Shown here in pieces: positions 22,832-30,048 of a stretch of 38,564 nucleotides of DNA. A program made the position numbers and the translations under genes. The notes under the pieces are model-generated. The model was not told the origin of the DNA, made no database searches, and was given only the letters and a program-made list of their open reading frames with translations. The stretch is from Siminovitchia fordii DSM 16014 = CIP 108821. Its GTDB lineage: Bacteria; Bacillota; Bacilli; Bacillales; Bacillaceae_C. Numbering within the stretch: position 1 is the first letter of the stretch; each line of letters opens with the position of its first letter. The stretch covers positions 1 to 38,564 of the forward strand of contig NZ_KB894714.1 of the NCBI RefSeq assembly GCF_000374565.1, in the 5' to 3' direction.

Positions 22832-23947
22832 ATGATGGAAGTGAAAATGCCAAGGACATCCGATGAAATTGAAGAAAGTCTCATTGTTTTTTGGCATGTG
22901 GAAAAGGGAGATTCTGTTGAAGAAGGTGATGTACTTGTAGAAGTACAGACGGAAAAAGCTGTATTTGAAATAGAAGCTGAAATGGAAGGAATCATCAGTG
23001 AAATTGTAGTAAGAAGAGGAGAATCCGCTAAAGTCGGGGATGTCCTTGCGAAAATTGAAAGAGAAGCCCCCGGCAATTCTAAAGAAGCAGATTCCAAGAC
23101 CGATAATAAAATTGGTAAGGAAAAGATTCCTGAATCTTTGTTTGTCAGAATCTCTCCAAGATTGAGGAAACTGGCAAGAGATCTGAAAGTCGATCTGACC
23201 GAAGTGAAAGGAACAGGAAAAGAAGGAGCAATCACTAAAAAAGACATTGAAAATGTAGCGGAAGGGGGAGGAGCTCACCAAGAAACCGGCGTGGTGACAG
23301 AGATGTCCGGCATTCGCAAAACAATCGGAACCAGGATGATGACAAGCTTGCAAGAGTCGGCGCAGTTGACCTTGACCTCATGGGTAGATGTGACGGAACT
23401 GGTAAAAAGGCGTCAGGAAAGCGGCTCAAACGTGAGCTGGAACGCTCTTATTTCCTATGCGGCCATTAAAGCGTTGAAGCAGCACCCCGCTGTAAACGCC
23501 CATGTTCAAGGAGAGAATATCATCTGGCATGAAAATATTCATTTGGGAATCGCAGTGGATACAGCAGAAGGAGTGTATGTACCGGTTCTTAAAGAGGCCA
23601 ATCAAATGTCACTCTCCCAGTTGGATCAAGAGTTGAAGGAAATCGTGAAAAGTGTAATGTCTAAAAACTTGTCAAGTGTAACATTGAAAGGAAGCACTTT
23701 TACCGTGACGAATCTTGGGAATTTCGGCATAGGTTTCTTTACTCCGATCCTCAATCCTCCTGAGGCCGGTATTCTCGGTGTCGGAAAAATTGAGCCCCAT
23801 CTAATCATGGAAGAAGGGGAAGTCGTACAAAGGGAGCGGATTCCACTCAGCCTGACGATTGATCACCGTGTGGTTGATGGAGCACCTGGGGCCAAACTAT
23901 TGCAGACAATTGCAGATCAATGCCAATCGCTTGCTGAAGAATTATAA
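22832..23947 (+). CDS. Dihydrolipoamide acyltransferase (E2)
   Basis: A 371-residue E2. An N-terminal lipoyl domain carries the lipoylated lysine at K42 in TEKA. A charged linker and a peripheral-subunit-binding domain (about 95-140, RISPRLRKLARDL) follow, then the CAT domain with catalytic DHRVVDG near the C-terminus. The ATG at 22832 is preferred: a GTG at 22823 overlaps the Shine-Dalgarno AAGGAG itself. It completes E1-E2 of the complex. No E3 lipoamide dehydrogenase gene follows, so E3 must be supplied from elsewhere. A terminator ends the operon. Confidence 0.92.
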   Translation: MMEVKMPRTSDEIEESLIVFWHVEKGDSVEEGDVLVEVQTEKAVFEIEAEMEGIISEIVVRRGESAKVGDVLAKIEREAPGNSKEADSKTDNKIGKEKIPESLFVRISPRLRKLARDLKVDLTEVKGTGKEGAITKKDIENVAEGGGAHQETGVVTEMSGIRKTIGTRMMTSLQESAQLTLTSWVDVTELVKRRQESGSNVSWNALISYAAIKALKQHPAVNAHVQGENIIWHENIHLGIAVDTAEGVYVPVLKEANQMSLSQLDQELKEIVKSVMSKNLSSVTLKGSTFTVTNLGNFGIGFFTPILNPPEAGILGVGKIEPHLIMEEGEVVQRERIPLSLTIDHRVVDGAPGAKLLQTIADQCQSLAEEL

Positions 23948-23955
23948 AGAGATGC

Positions 23956-23988
23956 GAAGAAGCTGACAGCTTAACAGCTTCTTCGGTT
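23956..23988 (+). terminator. Intrinsic terminator of the E1-E2 operon
   Basis: GAAGAAGCTG pairs perfectly with CAGCTTCTTC over a 9-nt loop, followed by GGTTT. Confidence 0.8.
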
Positions 23989-23991
23989 TGT

Positions 23992-24270
23992 ATGAATTGC
24001 AGAAAGGTCAAAATATCGAATACATCATTGAACTGGGAGTGCATAAATGTGAATTGGGCTTACTTATCTGCTGACAAAGGCAGCATGACTACCGTACATC
24101 GAATTTCCGCTAATGAAAATTATACGTATGATTGGGAAGGTCTATACAAAAATTGGAATTGTTTATTTGTTAATCTCAAATGGCTGTCTGAGAACTGGGA
24201 GTCCCATTACGGGGATCAATTTGAGAGAAAAGAGGCTATTTATCGTAATCCTATTAGAAAAGAAACCTAG
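23992..24270 (+). CDS. Tryptophan-heptad repeat ORF, doubtful small protein
   Basis: A 92-codon frame without a Shine-Dalgarno site. Its Trp residues recur every seven residues (NWECINVNW; DWEGLYKNW, then Leu and Trp at further multiples of seven). The DNA shows a degenerate 21-bp period (AACTGGGAG..., AATTGGGCT..., GATTGGGAA...). It could encode a short coiled-coil-like peptide or be decayed repeat DNA that happens to stay open. It lies between a terminator and the formamidase promoter. No function is proposed. Confidence 0.3.
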   Translation: MNCRKVKISNTSLNWECINVNWAYLSADKGSMTTVHRISANENYTYDWEGLYKNWNCLFVNLKWLSENWESHYGDQFERKEAIYRNPIRKET

Positions 24271-24321
24271 CTGAATAGTAATTTGCTTTTTCGCTTGAAA
24301 TATAAGACTCGTCTGAATTGT

Positions 24322-24350
24322 TTGACTAATATGAACTATTATTTTATACT
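24322..24350 (+). promoter_or_regulatory. Sigma-A promoter of the formamidase gene
   Basis: TTGACT, 17 nt, TATACT: a strong vegetative promoter 66 bp before the ATG at 24416. Confidence 0.8.
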
Positions 24351-24415
24351 GGATGGGCATACATTATTTTCACCCGAAGAGTTTTACATAAAATGGTCAG
24401 GGAGGAAGTAGTAAG

Positions 24416-25594
24416 ATGCCAAAAACATTGTTTAAGCTGGATTTGAGCAAGACGATGGAGGAGCAGGCCCACCCGGGCCATAACAGATGGCACCCGGATA
24501 TACCTGCAGCATTTGCAGTGGATCCCGGAACAGCGTTCCGGATGGACTGCAAGGAGTGGACAGACGGACAGATAAAAAACAACGATGACCCCACTGATAT
24601 CCGTAAAGCAAATTTGGAACGAGTCCATGTGTTGAGCGGGCCAGTCTATGTCAATGGAGCAGAACCAGGAGATTTATTGGTAGTTGATATATTGGATGTT
24701 GGTGTTCACCAAGGTTACGAATGGGGATTCAATGGAATTTTTGCCAAGGAAAATGGAGGAAGTTTTCTTGTTGACCATTATCCTGAAGCGCAGAAATCCA
24801 TTTGGGACTTTGAAGGGATCTATACAACATCGCGGCATGTTCCTGGAGTGAAATTCGCAGGAATTGTCCACCCGGGTCTGATTGGAGTGGCGCCGTCGAT
24901 GGAACTTTTACAAAAATGGAATAAAAGAGAGGAAGAACTGAAAGCGACCAATCCTGACAGGACTCCTCCGCTCGCTAATTTGCCGACACCTGAAAGTGCA
25001 GTGCTTGGTACACTGAAAGGCGAAGATTTTGACAGGGTAGCTGCTGAAGGAGCAAGAACGGTGCCTCCGAGGGAAAACGGTGGAAACTGTGACATTAAAA
25101 ATCTATCAAAAGGCTCAAGAATCTTTTTCCCGGTATTTGTGGACGGAGCAAAATTATCGGTGGGGGATCTTCACTTCTCGCAAGGCGATGGAGAAATCAC
25201 ATTCTGTGGCGGTATCGAAATGTCCGGATGGATCGACTTGAAGGTCGACGTCATCAAAGGCGGAATGGCAAAATATATGATCAAGGATAATCCTGTGTTC
25301 AAGCCAGGGCCGGTAGATCCTCTATATTCGGATTTTCTCGTGTTTGAGGGAGTATCTGTTGATGAGAAAGATGGAAAACAGCATTATATGGATGCGAATA
25401 CGGCTTTCCGCAGGGCATGCCTGAATGCAATTGAATATTTAAAAACACAAGGGTTCACAGGTGAACAGGCATATATGCTGTTGAGCTCTGCGCCGGTTGA
25501 GGGGCGGGTCGCGGGGATTGTAGATATTCCGAACGCCTGCTGTACAGTTGCGATTCCTACCCAGATTTTTGATAAAGATATTACACCAAAATAA
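24416..25594 (+). CDS. Acetamidase/formamidase family amidohydrolase (FmdA-like)
   Basis: A 392-residue cytoplasmic amidase of the FmdA/AmdA family, releasing ammonia from formamide, acetamide or related short amides. Family features include HPGHNRWHPDIP near the N-terminus, RHVPGVKFAGIVHPGLIGVAPS in the middle (148-169), ENGGNCDIKNL, and a C-terminal cysteine pair in NACCTVAIPT. Length is typical. GGGAGG lies 11 nt before the ATG. An FmdB-type zinc ribbon follows by 30 nt, the same order as the formamidase fmdAB pair of methylotrophs. It has its own sigma-A promoter, so it is separate from the sigma-54 units. A nitrogen-scavenging role is likely. Confidence 0.88.
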   Translation: MPKTLFKLDLSKTMEEQAHPGHNRWHPDIPAAFAVDPGTAFRMDCKEWTDGQIKNNDDPTDIRKANLERVHVLSGPVYVNGAEPGDLLVVDILDVGVHQGYEWGFNGIFAKENGGSFLVDHYPEAQKSIWDFEGIYTTSRHVPGVKFAGIVHPGLIGVAPSMELLQKWNKREEELKATNPDRTPPLANLPTPESAVLGTLKGEDFDRVAAEGARTVPPRENGGNCDIKNLSKGSRIFFPVFVDGAKLSVGDLHFSQGDGEITFCGGIEMSGWIDLKVDVIKGGMAKYMIKDNPVFKPGPVDPLYSDFLVFEGVSVDEKDGKQHYMDANTAFRRACLNAIEYLKTQGFTGEQAYMLLSSAPVEGRVAGIVDIPNACCTVAIPTQIFDKDITPK

Positions 25595-25610
25595 AAGTAA
25601 ACGAAAAATA

Positions 25611-25619
25611 GGGGGGGGG
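25611..25619 (+). repeat. G9 homopolymer in the FmdB ribosome-binding region
   Basis: Nine consecutive G residues, 5 nt before the TTG start of the zinc-ribbon gene, take the place of the Shine-Dalgarno site. Length changes by slippage would alter ribosome binding. Confidence 0.7.
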
Positions 25620-25624
25620 ATATC

Positions 25625-25897
25625 TTGCCAAGTTATACTTTCCGCTGTGATGACTGCGGAGAATTCACCTTGTTTTTCAGGTCGATGGGTGGAAACAAGG
25701 GGAGTGCTGTATGCCCAACATGCAGTGAAGATTCTAAGCGTGTTTTTTTACCGCCCAATCTGTATTCCATGCCGCATGAACTTAGGTCGAGGATCGAAAA
25801 GGGCATGGAGCCCCGGCGCATGACTCGCGAAGAATTGGGGCAAAAAAGGATTCCTAAACAAAGGTCTTCCATGGCGAGCCGTCCGTGGCAGGCTTAG
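25625..25897 (+). CDS. FmdB-family zinc-ribbon protein
   Basis: A 90-residue protein with the FmdB zinc ribbon: C8, C11, C30 and C33 in the PxYxFRCxxC...CPxC arrangement. A basic, methionine- and arginine-rich C-terminal tail follows. The TTG start is the only one that keeps the whole ribbon, and it sits 5 nt after a G9 tract. FmdB proteins accompany formamidase and have been called regulators, but their mechanism is unclear. Co-transcribed with the formamidase gene and ended by a terminator. Confidence 0.85.
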   Translation: MPSYTFRCDDCGEFTLFFRSMGGNKGSAVCPTCSEDSKRVFLPPNLYSMPHELRSRIEKGMEPRRMTREELGQKRIPKQRSSMASRPWQA

Positions 25898-25906
25898 GAA
25901 AAGAGA

Positions 25907-25932
25907 TCCCGTTCCAGATGGAGCGGGTTTTT
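25907..25932 (+). terminator. Intrinsic terminator of the formamidase operon
   Basis: CCCGTTCC pairs with GGAGCGGG (one G-U), followed by six T residues. Confidence 0.9.
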
Positions 25933-26405
25933 TGAGTCTTTTAAACTGCTTTCGTAAATAAATGTTGTGGTATTTATTTTCGTCGTTTTGGCCGTCGTTG
26001 ATGGCACCTGCAGGGGTATTTAGGTGTTATGGGCTCAATTATTAGGATTGAATGCTTCATTACATGTTGATTGTGTACAACAAATTATGGAAAATCATGC
26101 CCCTTTCTATTTAGGTAAGCCTTGATTCAGTGACTTTCTCCTCAGGAAGCAGCACAGCATACTATAATCAAACTCGTACGGTTGTATTTCTATAAAATGA
26201 ATAGGCCCTCTCCATCATACTTCAATACATATTGATTTACTCCCTGAATGAACGGCGAAACGGTAAAGGATAAGCAGTGGAAGTTTTACGAAAAATTTGT
26301 AAAACGAAAGACACATCTCCCTTTCAATCTACATTATTAGAGAAAGGACAAGCCTCTTGTCTGTGGAATATTATTTAGTACAACCAAATCTTGGGAGGGT
26401 CGGTG
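25933..26405 (+). other. Gene-free stretch before the MerR-like gene
   Basis: It contains an AAATAAAT/ATTTATTT hairpin near 25957-25980, GTTTTAC-N9-GTAAAAC (26283-26305), and GACAAG-CCT-CTTGTC at 26347-26361, a candidate operator 45 bp before the next gene. A 30-codon frame at 26248-26340 has protein-like composition but no ribosome-binding site. No intact gene is seen. Confidence 0.35.
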
Positions 26406-26921
26406 ATGGAAAAAGTGTTGTATACTTCCGGGGCAGCCAAGGAGTTGGGAATAGGGGTCAGTACCCTCAGGAATTATGCTGTTGTACTGGAATCAAAAGG
26501 ATATCATTTTGAGCGAGGATCGAATAATGGACGTATTTTCAGAGAGAAGGATATTACACAGATACAGGAAATGATAGAGAGAATGTCGGAGGATGGGATT
26601 ACTGTAGATCAGGCGGCAGAGATAACAGCAGGCCAATCAGGTAAAATAGAAGTGTTGGTGACCGAATCTGAAGAAAGAGTGGAACTGGATATAGACAGGC
26701 TCTGTGAAAAGATCACTCTGTTAGAGGAGCAGCAGACGAATTTGGCGGAAATGAATCGGAAGCTCGCGCTTCAGGTGGAACGGCTGACGGAAAAAATTGA
26801 AGAACGGGAAAGGGATCAGCAGCTATTTGAGATGATGGAAAATGCGCGTAACCGGAAGAAAAGAAAGGGGATGCCCTTTTTGCGGTCTTTTACATTTTCT
26901 GACAAAAAATCATTGATTTGA
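26406..26921 (+). CDS. MerR-like helix-turn-helix protein with C-terminal coiled coil (DUF3967-like)
   Basis: A 171-residue protein from the ATG at 26406, which has GGGAGG 8 nt upstream; an in-frame TTG at 26391 precedes that site and is rejected. Residues 1-70 form a MerR-type winged helix (YTSGAAKELGIGVSTLRNYA, then a wing with NNGRIF). From about 95 to 145 runs a Glu/Leu/Arg-rich coiled coil, and a basic tail RKKRKG follows. The layout resembles DUF3967 proteins and RacA-like DNA-binding proteins of Bacillus. It is monocistronic. It may be a local regulator or a nucleoid/chromosome-organising protein. Confidence 0.75.
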   Translation: MEKVLYTSGAAKELGIGVSTLRNYAVVLESKGYHFERGSNNGRIFREKDITQIQEMIERMSEDGITVDQAAEITAGQSGKIEVLVTESEERVELDIDRLCEKITLLEEQQTNLAEMNRKLALQVERLTEKIEERERDQQLFEMMENARNRKKRKGMPFLRSFTFSDKKSLI

Positions 26922-27084
26922 CGCTTTTTCTTTGCGATTCAGTTCATATGGGCTGAAGGGAACTATTAAAGCTTTTATTCCTTTAAAGCGCTATTCATTG
27001 TGAGGGATCAGAGGAAACGACGAAAAGTTGGAGGAAGCTTCGGAAAAGGCCAAAGGCAAAGTATAAAATGTAATGGAGATATAG

Positions 27085-27261
27085 ATGATAAATGAAAAAT
27101 TGCAGGACGAAGACAAAAGGGGTAAACGATCAAGCGAAGGAAAAATACCGAATGTAAAGAAAGAGGACTGGGACAGAAAGTGGAAATCAACCTTGACAGG
27201 AGCTTCCAAAAAAGGAAGGCCTGTATTTCGGATGTCTGGGTTTTGGAGTGGTACCACTTAA
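27085..27261 (+). CDS. Small hydrophilic protein, 58 residues, unrecognised
   Basis: An ATG preceded by GGAG at 6 nt opens a 58-codon frame rich in Lys, Glu, Asp and Arg, with tryptophans near the middle and end. No transmembrane segment or known motif. A strong terminator follows at 27325, supporting a real transcript. A competing frame runs on the opposite strand but lacks a ribosome-binding site. Function unknown. Confidence 0.45.
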   Translation: MINEKLQDEDKRGKRSSEGKIPNVKKEDWDRKWKSTLTGASKKGRPVFRMSGFWSGTT

Positions 27262-27324
27262 AAATAGTATTCACATGAATATAAATTCGGACGATCAAGC
27301 ATCCAAAACAAGTGATCATGGACT

Positions 27325-27356
27325 GGAGGCTTCACGAATGTGAAGCTTCCTCTTTT
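27325..27356 (+). terminator. Intrinsic terminator after the small ORF
   Basis: GGAGGCTTCAC pairs with GTGAAGCTTCC (one G-U), followed by TCTTTTT. Confidence 0.85.
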
Positions 27357-27471
27357 TACATAAAAATTCTCCAAAAAAAAGTTTATTATAGGGAAGGCAG
27401 GGAATATTGAACAAGAATGTTTTAATTTTGGACACATTTTTTTATTTTTTTCTGAAAGCGATTCAAATCAG

Positions 27472-27499
27472 TTGAAAAGTGCGTTAAAATAAGTATAAG
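27472..27499 (+). promoter_or_regulatory. Sigma-A promoter of the 50-residue ORF
   Basis: TTGAAA, 16 nt, TATAAG, ending 28 bp before the TTG start at 27528. Nothing else is seen between the terminator at 27356 and this promoter. Confidence 0.65.
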
Positions 27500-27527
27500 A
27501 TGTTAAATCTTAAATGAGGTGGTCTTT

Positions 27528-27680
27528 TTGCATAGAGATCATGAACAACTTGAAAAATTTATTGATAGTCTTGCTGAAATGGGAGTGGATATTTCAGTCA
27601 CCAAATCCCGGCTGGAACTTTTCAAAGTTCTCGACGAAGTACAGGCTGTCCCAGGGTATACCGAATACCATGTAGAATAA
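27528..27680 (+). CDS. Small acidic protein, 50 residues, unrecognised
   Basis: A TTG start with GAGGTGG 6 nt upstream gives a 50-residue, helix-rich acidic protein ending in PGYTEYHVE. It is too short for many gene finders. A sigma-A promoter precedes it and a very stable terminator follows 7 nt after the stop, so it is probably a genuine single-gene transcript. No motif or membrane segment is recognised. Confidence 0.62.
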   Translation: MHRDHEQLEKFIDSLAEMGVDISVTKSRLELFKVLDEVQAVPGYTEYHVE

Positions 27681-27687
27681 AAGCGAA

Positions 27688-27714
27688 GCGGGCTGGTACA
27701 ACGTACCAGCCCGC
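27688..27714. terminator. Strong hairpin between convergent genes
   Basis: GCGGGCTGGTAC pairs perfectly with GTACCAGCCCGC over a 3-nt loop, between the 50-residue ORF (+) and the YqaA-like gene (-). Confidence 0.85.
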
Positions 27715-27732
27715 ATTGTTATATTATTTGCT

Positions 27733-28317
27733 TTATGCTGTTTTCTTTCTGGTGAGGATCAGACGGTAAATAATGAAAGCGATGACTGCCAATCCGCCGA
27801 TACCCAGTGTAATCAAAGTAAAGTTTTCTTCAATAAACGGCTTGGCTCTGACGCCGAGGGCCGCAATGATTGCTGCTTCCAGGAAAAAGCGTCCGCCTCT
27901 GCCCAAGATGGACCAAAAAACAAGTGTCCTGATTTTTATCTTGGAAATCCCTGAAAAGATCGTAAACACTTTGTAAGGGACAGGTGTAAACGCCGCTATT
28001 AAAATCGCCATTGCACCGTATCTTTCAAAATAATACTCAACCTTGTCAATTTTGTCCGCCTTGATAAAACGGAGCAATATGGGTCTTCCAAGTTTTTTTC
28101 CGATGTACCATCCAAGCAGTGCCCCCAGGATGGACGCAACGGTAGTGTAAAATGCATACAGCCAGACTTTGTCAGGGGAGGCGATCCCCATAGGAATTAA
28201 CATGACCTCTGGAATAATCGGTGAAAAAGCTGAATCCGTAAAGGAAACAATCAAAAGTCCCAATACCCCGTAATCCATCAGCCAGTCTTCGATAACTGCA
28301 AGCCATTCTGATATCAT
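27733..28317 (-). CDS. YqaA/DedA (VTT/SNARE-associated) family membrane protein
   Basis: A 194-residue membrane protein with about four to five hydrophobic segments. It has the family pattern: FTDSAFSPIIPEVMLIPMG near the N-terminus, GALLGWYIGKKLGRP (64-78), then AAFTPVPYKVFTIFSG and the late GRGGRFF. DedA-family proteins affect membrane potential and include lipid transporters/scramblases; the YqaA branch is uncharacterised. AAAGGAG lies upstream of the ATG. Single gene, with its own terminator region shared at 27688. Confidence 0.85.
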   Translation of the reverse strand: MISEWLAVIEDWLMDYGVLGLLIVSFTDSAFSPIIPEVMLIPMGIASPDKVWLYAFYTTVASILGALLGWYIGKKLGRPILLRFIKADKIDKVEYYFERYGAMAILIAAFTPVPYKVFTIFSGISKIKIRTLVFWSILGRGGRFFLEAAIIAALGVRAKPFIEENFTLITLGIGGLAVIAFIIYRLILTRKKTA

Positions 28318-28433
28318 TCAAATATACTCCTTTAAGCCCGTAAACGACGGATTGCTAAAAAAAGTATAGCATTATTCCAACCGTACGTCAGCAGAATTTG
28401 GTGGTATAACCTATGAAATATGTCTTTTTTTAG

Positions 28434-28473
28434 ACAAAAAAACAGGAAATGATTGTCGAAAGACATCATTTCC
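28434..28473 (-). terminator. Intrinsic terminator of the CNNM/CorC gene
   Basis: On the minus strand GGAAATGATGTC pairs with GAC-A-ATCATTTCC, followed by a run of T residues. Confidence 0.88.
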
Positions 28474-28523
28474 CTGGAAATAAAACAGAAGCCTGTCTAT
28501 TTCATTTTGGCACAGTATCCTTT

Positions 28524-29816
28524 TTATGCGGTCACTTCAACTTCGCAAATGTGGTTACCTTCCATTAATTTTACATGAAATTTGTACCCCTCATCTTCGA
28601 TCGTGTCGCCTTGCTGCAAGTCATACTTTTGGGTCAGGAGCCAGCCCCCGATCGTATCAATGTCTTCACAGCGAAGGTGGATGCCAAGCAAATCATTTAC
28701 TTCCTCAATCAACACTTTTGCATCTAGCAAATAATGTTTATCACCCAATTTTCGTATAAGCGGCATTTCGTCTTCATCAAATTCGTCACGTATCTCGCCA
28801 ACAATCTCTTCCAGTATATCCTCAGCCGTCACGATTCCCGCCGTTCCCCCATATTCATCGAAGAGGACGGCCATATGGTTTCTTTCCTTTTGCATTTTTA
28901 CCAAAAGCCGCTGGATGGGAATTGTCTCAATCACGCTGATGACGGGCATGATGTAATCCGTGATTGGCTGGGAGCCCTTGCAATTTCCCTCGATGCAGTC
29001 AGTTAAAAACTCTTTTATATTCACTACGCCGAGTACTTTATCCTTGTCACCTTCTTCCGTTACAGGGTAGCGTGTCAGGCGTGATTCTTTCACAGTATCC
29101 ATGATTTCATCTATGGAAGCTGACTTGTCAATCGTTACGATTTCTGTTCTGGGCACCATGATTTCCTTTGCTATCCGATTGTCAAATTCGAAGATTTTAT
29201 TGACATATCTGTATTCAGATTGGTTGATCTCTCCACTTTTCAAGCTTTCGGATAGAATGATGCGAAGCTCTTCTTCGGAATGGGCAACCTCACTCTCTGA
29301 TGTAGGCTGGACCCCAAAAATCTTTGTCACCATTCGGGCGGTCCTGTTCAGGAGCCATACGAATGGAAAAAGAATTTTATAAAACCAGACAAGCGGTGTC
29401 GAGACAGCGAGAGCAATTGCTTCCGGTTTGAATATAGCTAGGTTTTTAGGCACCAGTTCACCGAGGATCACACTGACAAAAGTAATGGTGATAAAGGCTA
29501 TTAAAAATGAAAGGATCCCGGCAATTGAATCGGGAACATCAAATCGTTCAAACAAGGGGGTCAAAATCACTTGGACTGTCGGTTCCCCAAGCCAACCGAG
29601 ACCAAGCGATGCAACGGTGATCCCCAACTGGGTGGCAGACAGGTAACCATCCAAATTAGAGATGATACGTTTGGCCACAGGGGCTTTTTTGTTCCCTTCT
29701 GCAATTAGCTGGTCCAGACGTGAACTCCGTATTTTTACAATCGCGAACTCGGATGCAACAAAGAATGCTGTAATTCCTATAAGAAAAAATACGAGAAATA
29801 GTTTAAGGGCGAACAA
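28524..29816 (-). CDS. CNNM/CorC (HlyC) family Mg2+/Co2+ efflux-type transporter
   Basis: A 430-residue protein: an N-terminal CNNM (DUF21) membrane domain with about four hydrophobic segments (1-185), a CBS pair (about 200-330, EIMVPRTEIVTID at its start), and a C-terminal CorC_HlyC domain. Relatives such as MpfA/YhdP export Mg2+. The only usable start is a TTG, since an in-frame stop lies three codons upstream. Its AAGG ribosome-binding core is buried in a hairpin and a short upstream ORF overlaps it. It lies next to mgtE in the same direction, pairing a Mg2+ exporter-type gene with an importer. Confidence 0.88.
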   Translation of the reverse strand: MFALKLFLVFFLIGITAFFVASEFAIVKIRSSRLDQLIAEGNKKAPVAKRIISNLDGYLSATQLGITVASLGLGWLGEPTVQVILTPLFERFDVPDSIAGILSFLIAFITITFVSVILGELVPKNLAIFKPEAIALAVSTPLVWFYKILFPFVWLLNRTARMVTKIFGVQPTSESEVAHSEEELRIILSESLKSGEINQSEYRYVNKIFEFDNRIAKEIMVPRTEIVTIDKSASIDEIMDTVKESRLTRYPVTEEGDKDKVLGVVNIKEFLTDCIEGNCKGSQPITDYIMPVISVIETIPIQRLLVKMQKERNHMAVLFDEYGGTAGIVTAEDILEEIVGEIRDEFDEDEMPLIRKLGDKHYLLDAKVLIEEVNDLLGIHLRCEDIDTIGGWLLTQKYDLQQGDTIEDEGYKFHVKLMEGNHICEVEVTA

Positions 29817-29848
29817 TGGAGCGCCTTACTACGGAATACCCGCAGCAA
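29777..29848 (-). CDS. Upstream ORF overlapping the CNNM start, possible leader peptide
   Basis: A TTG at 29848 follows a strong GGAGGAGGTG site (29863-29854) by 5 nt and opens a 23-codon frame. It runs through the hairpin 29823-29851 and stops 37 nt inside the CNNM gene in another frame. Translation of it would melt the stem that hides the CNNM ribosome-binding core. No peptide function is known. Confidence 0.5.
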   Translation of the reverse strand: MLRVFRSKALHCSPLNYFSYFFL

Positions 29849-29851
29849 GGC
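29823..29851 (-). promoter_or_regulatory. Hairpin sequestering the CNNM ribosome-binding site
   Basis: GCCTTGCTGCGG pairs with CCGTAGTAAGGC (two G-U) over a 5-nt loop. The 3' arm contains the AAGG that precedes the TTG start at 29816. Confidence 0.6.
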
Positions 29852-29863
29852 TTCACCTCCTCC

Positions 29864-30020
29864 ATTTGTTAAAATTGTTTTGTTTATTGTTGTTCAATCA
29901 CCCGGCATGGCTGCTCCTGAAGCCTGCCGGGGAGGGAGTCCTTGTACTATATTATGCATTCATAGTACAAAGTCGGTTACTCATTGACTTGACTCCCTTT
30001 ACTTAAATTTTACCCATAAA
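29864..30020 (-). promoter_or_regulatory. Structured 5' leader of the CNNM gene, class not recognised
   Basis: On the minus strand three elements follow in order. An outer stem AGGGAGTC/GACTCCCT encloses a hairpin TTGTACTAT/ATAGTACAA. A hairpin CCCGGCA-GGCT/AGCC-TGCCGGG comes next. An unstructured A/T-rich stretch leads to the upstream ORF. I do not find the conserved core of the M-box (ykoK) or of the yybP-ykoY Mn2+ riboswitch. It could be an unrecognised cation-responsive leader. Confidence 0.45.
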
Positions 30021-30048
30021 CCGACAACTTTTATCATTCATTTAAGTG

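Noticed and set aside
27000-27060. A CsbD-like fragment (Lys/Glu/Ala/Gly-rich frame before the 58-residue ORF)
   Set aside because: Stop codons close on both sides and no start; chance similarity is likely.
29864-30020. M-box (Mg2+) or yybP-ykoY (Mn2+) riboswitch before the CNNM gene
   Set aside because: The leader is structured, but the conserved core sequences of those classes as I know them are not present.
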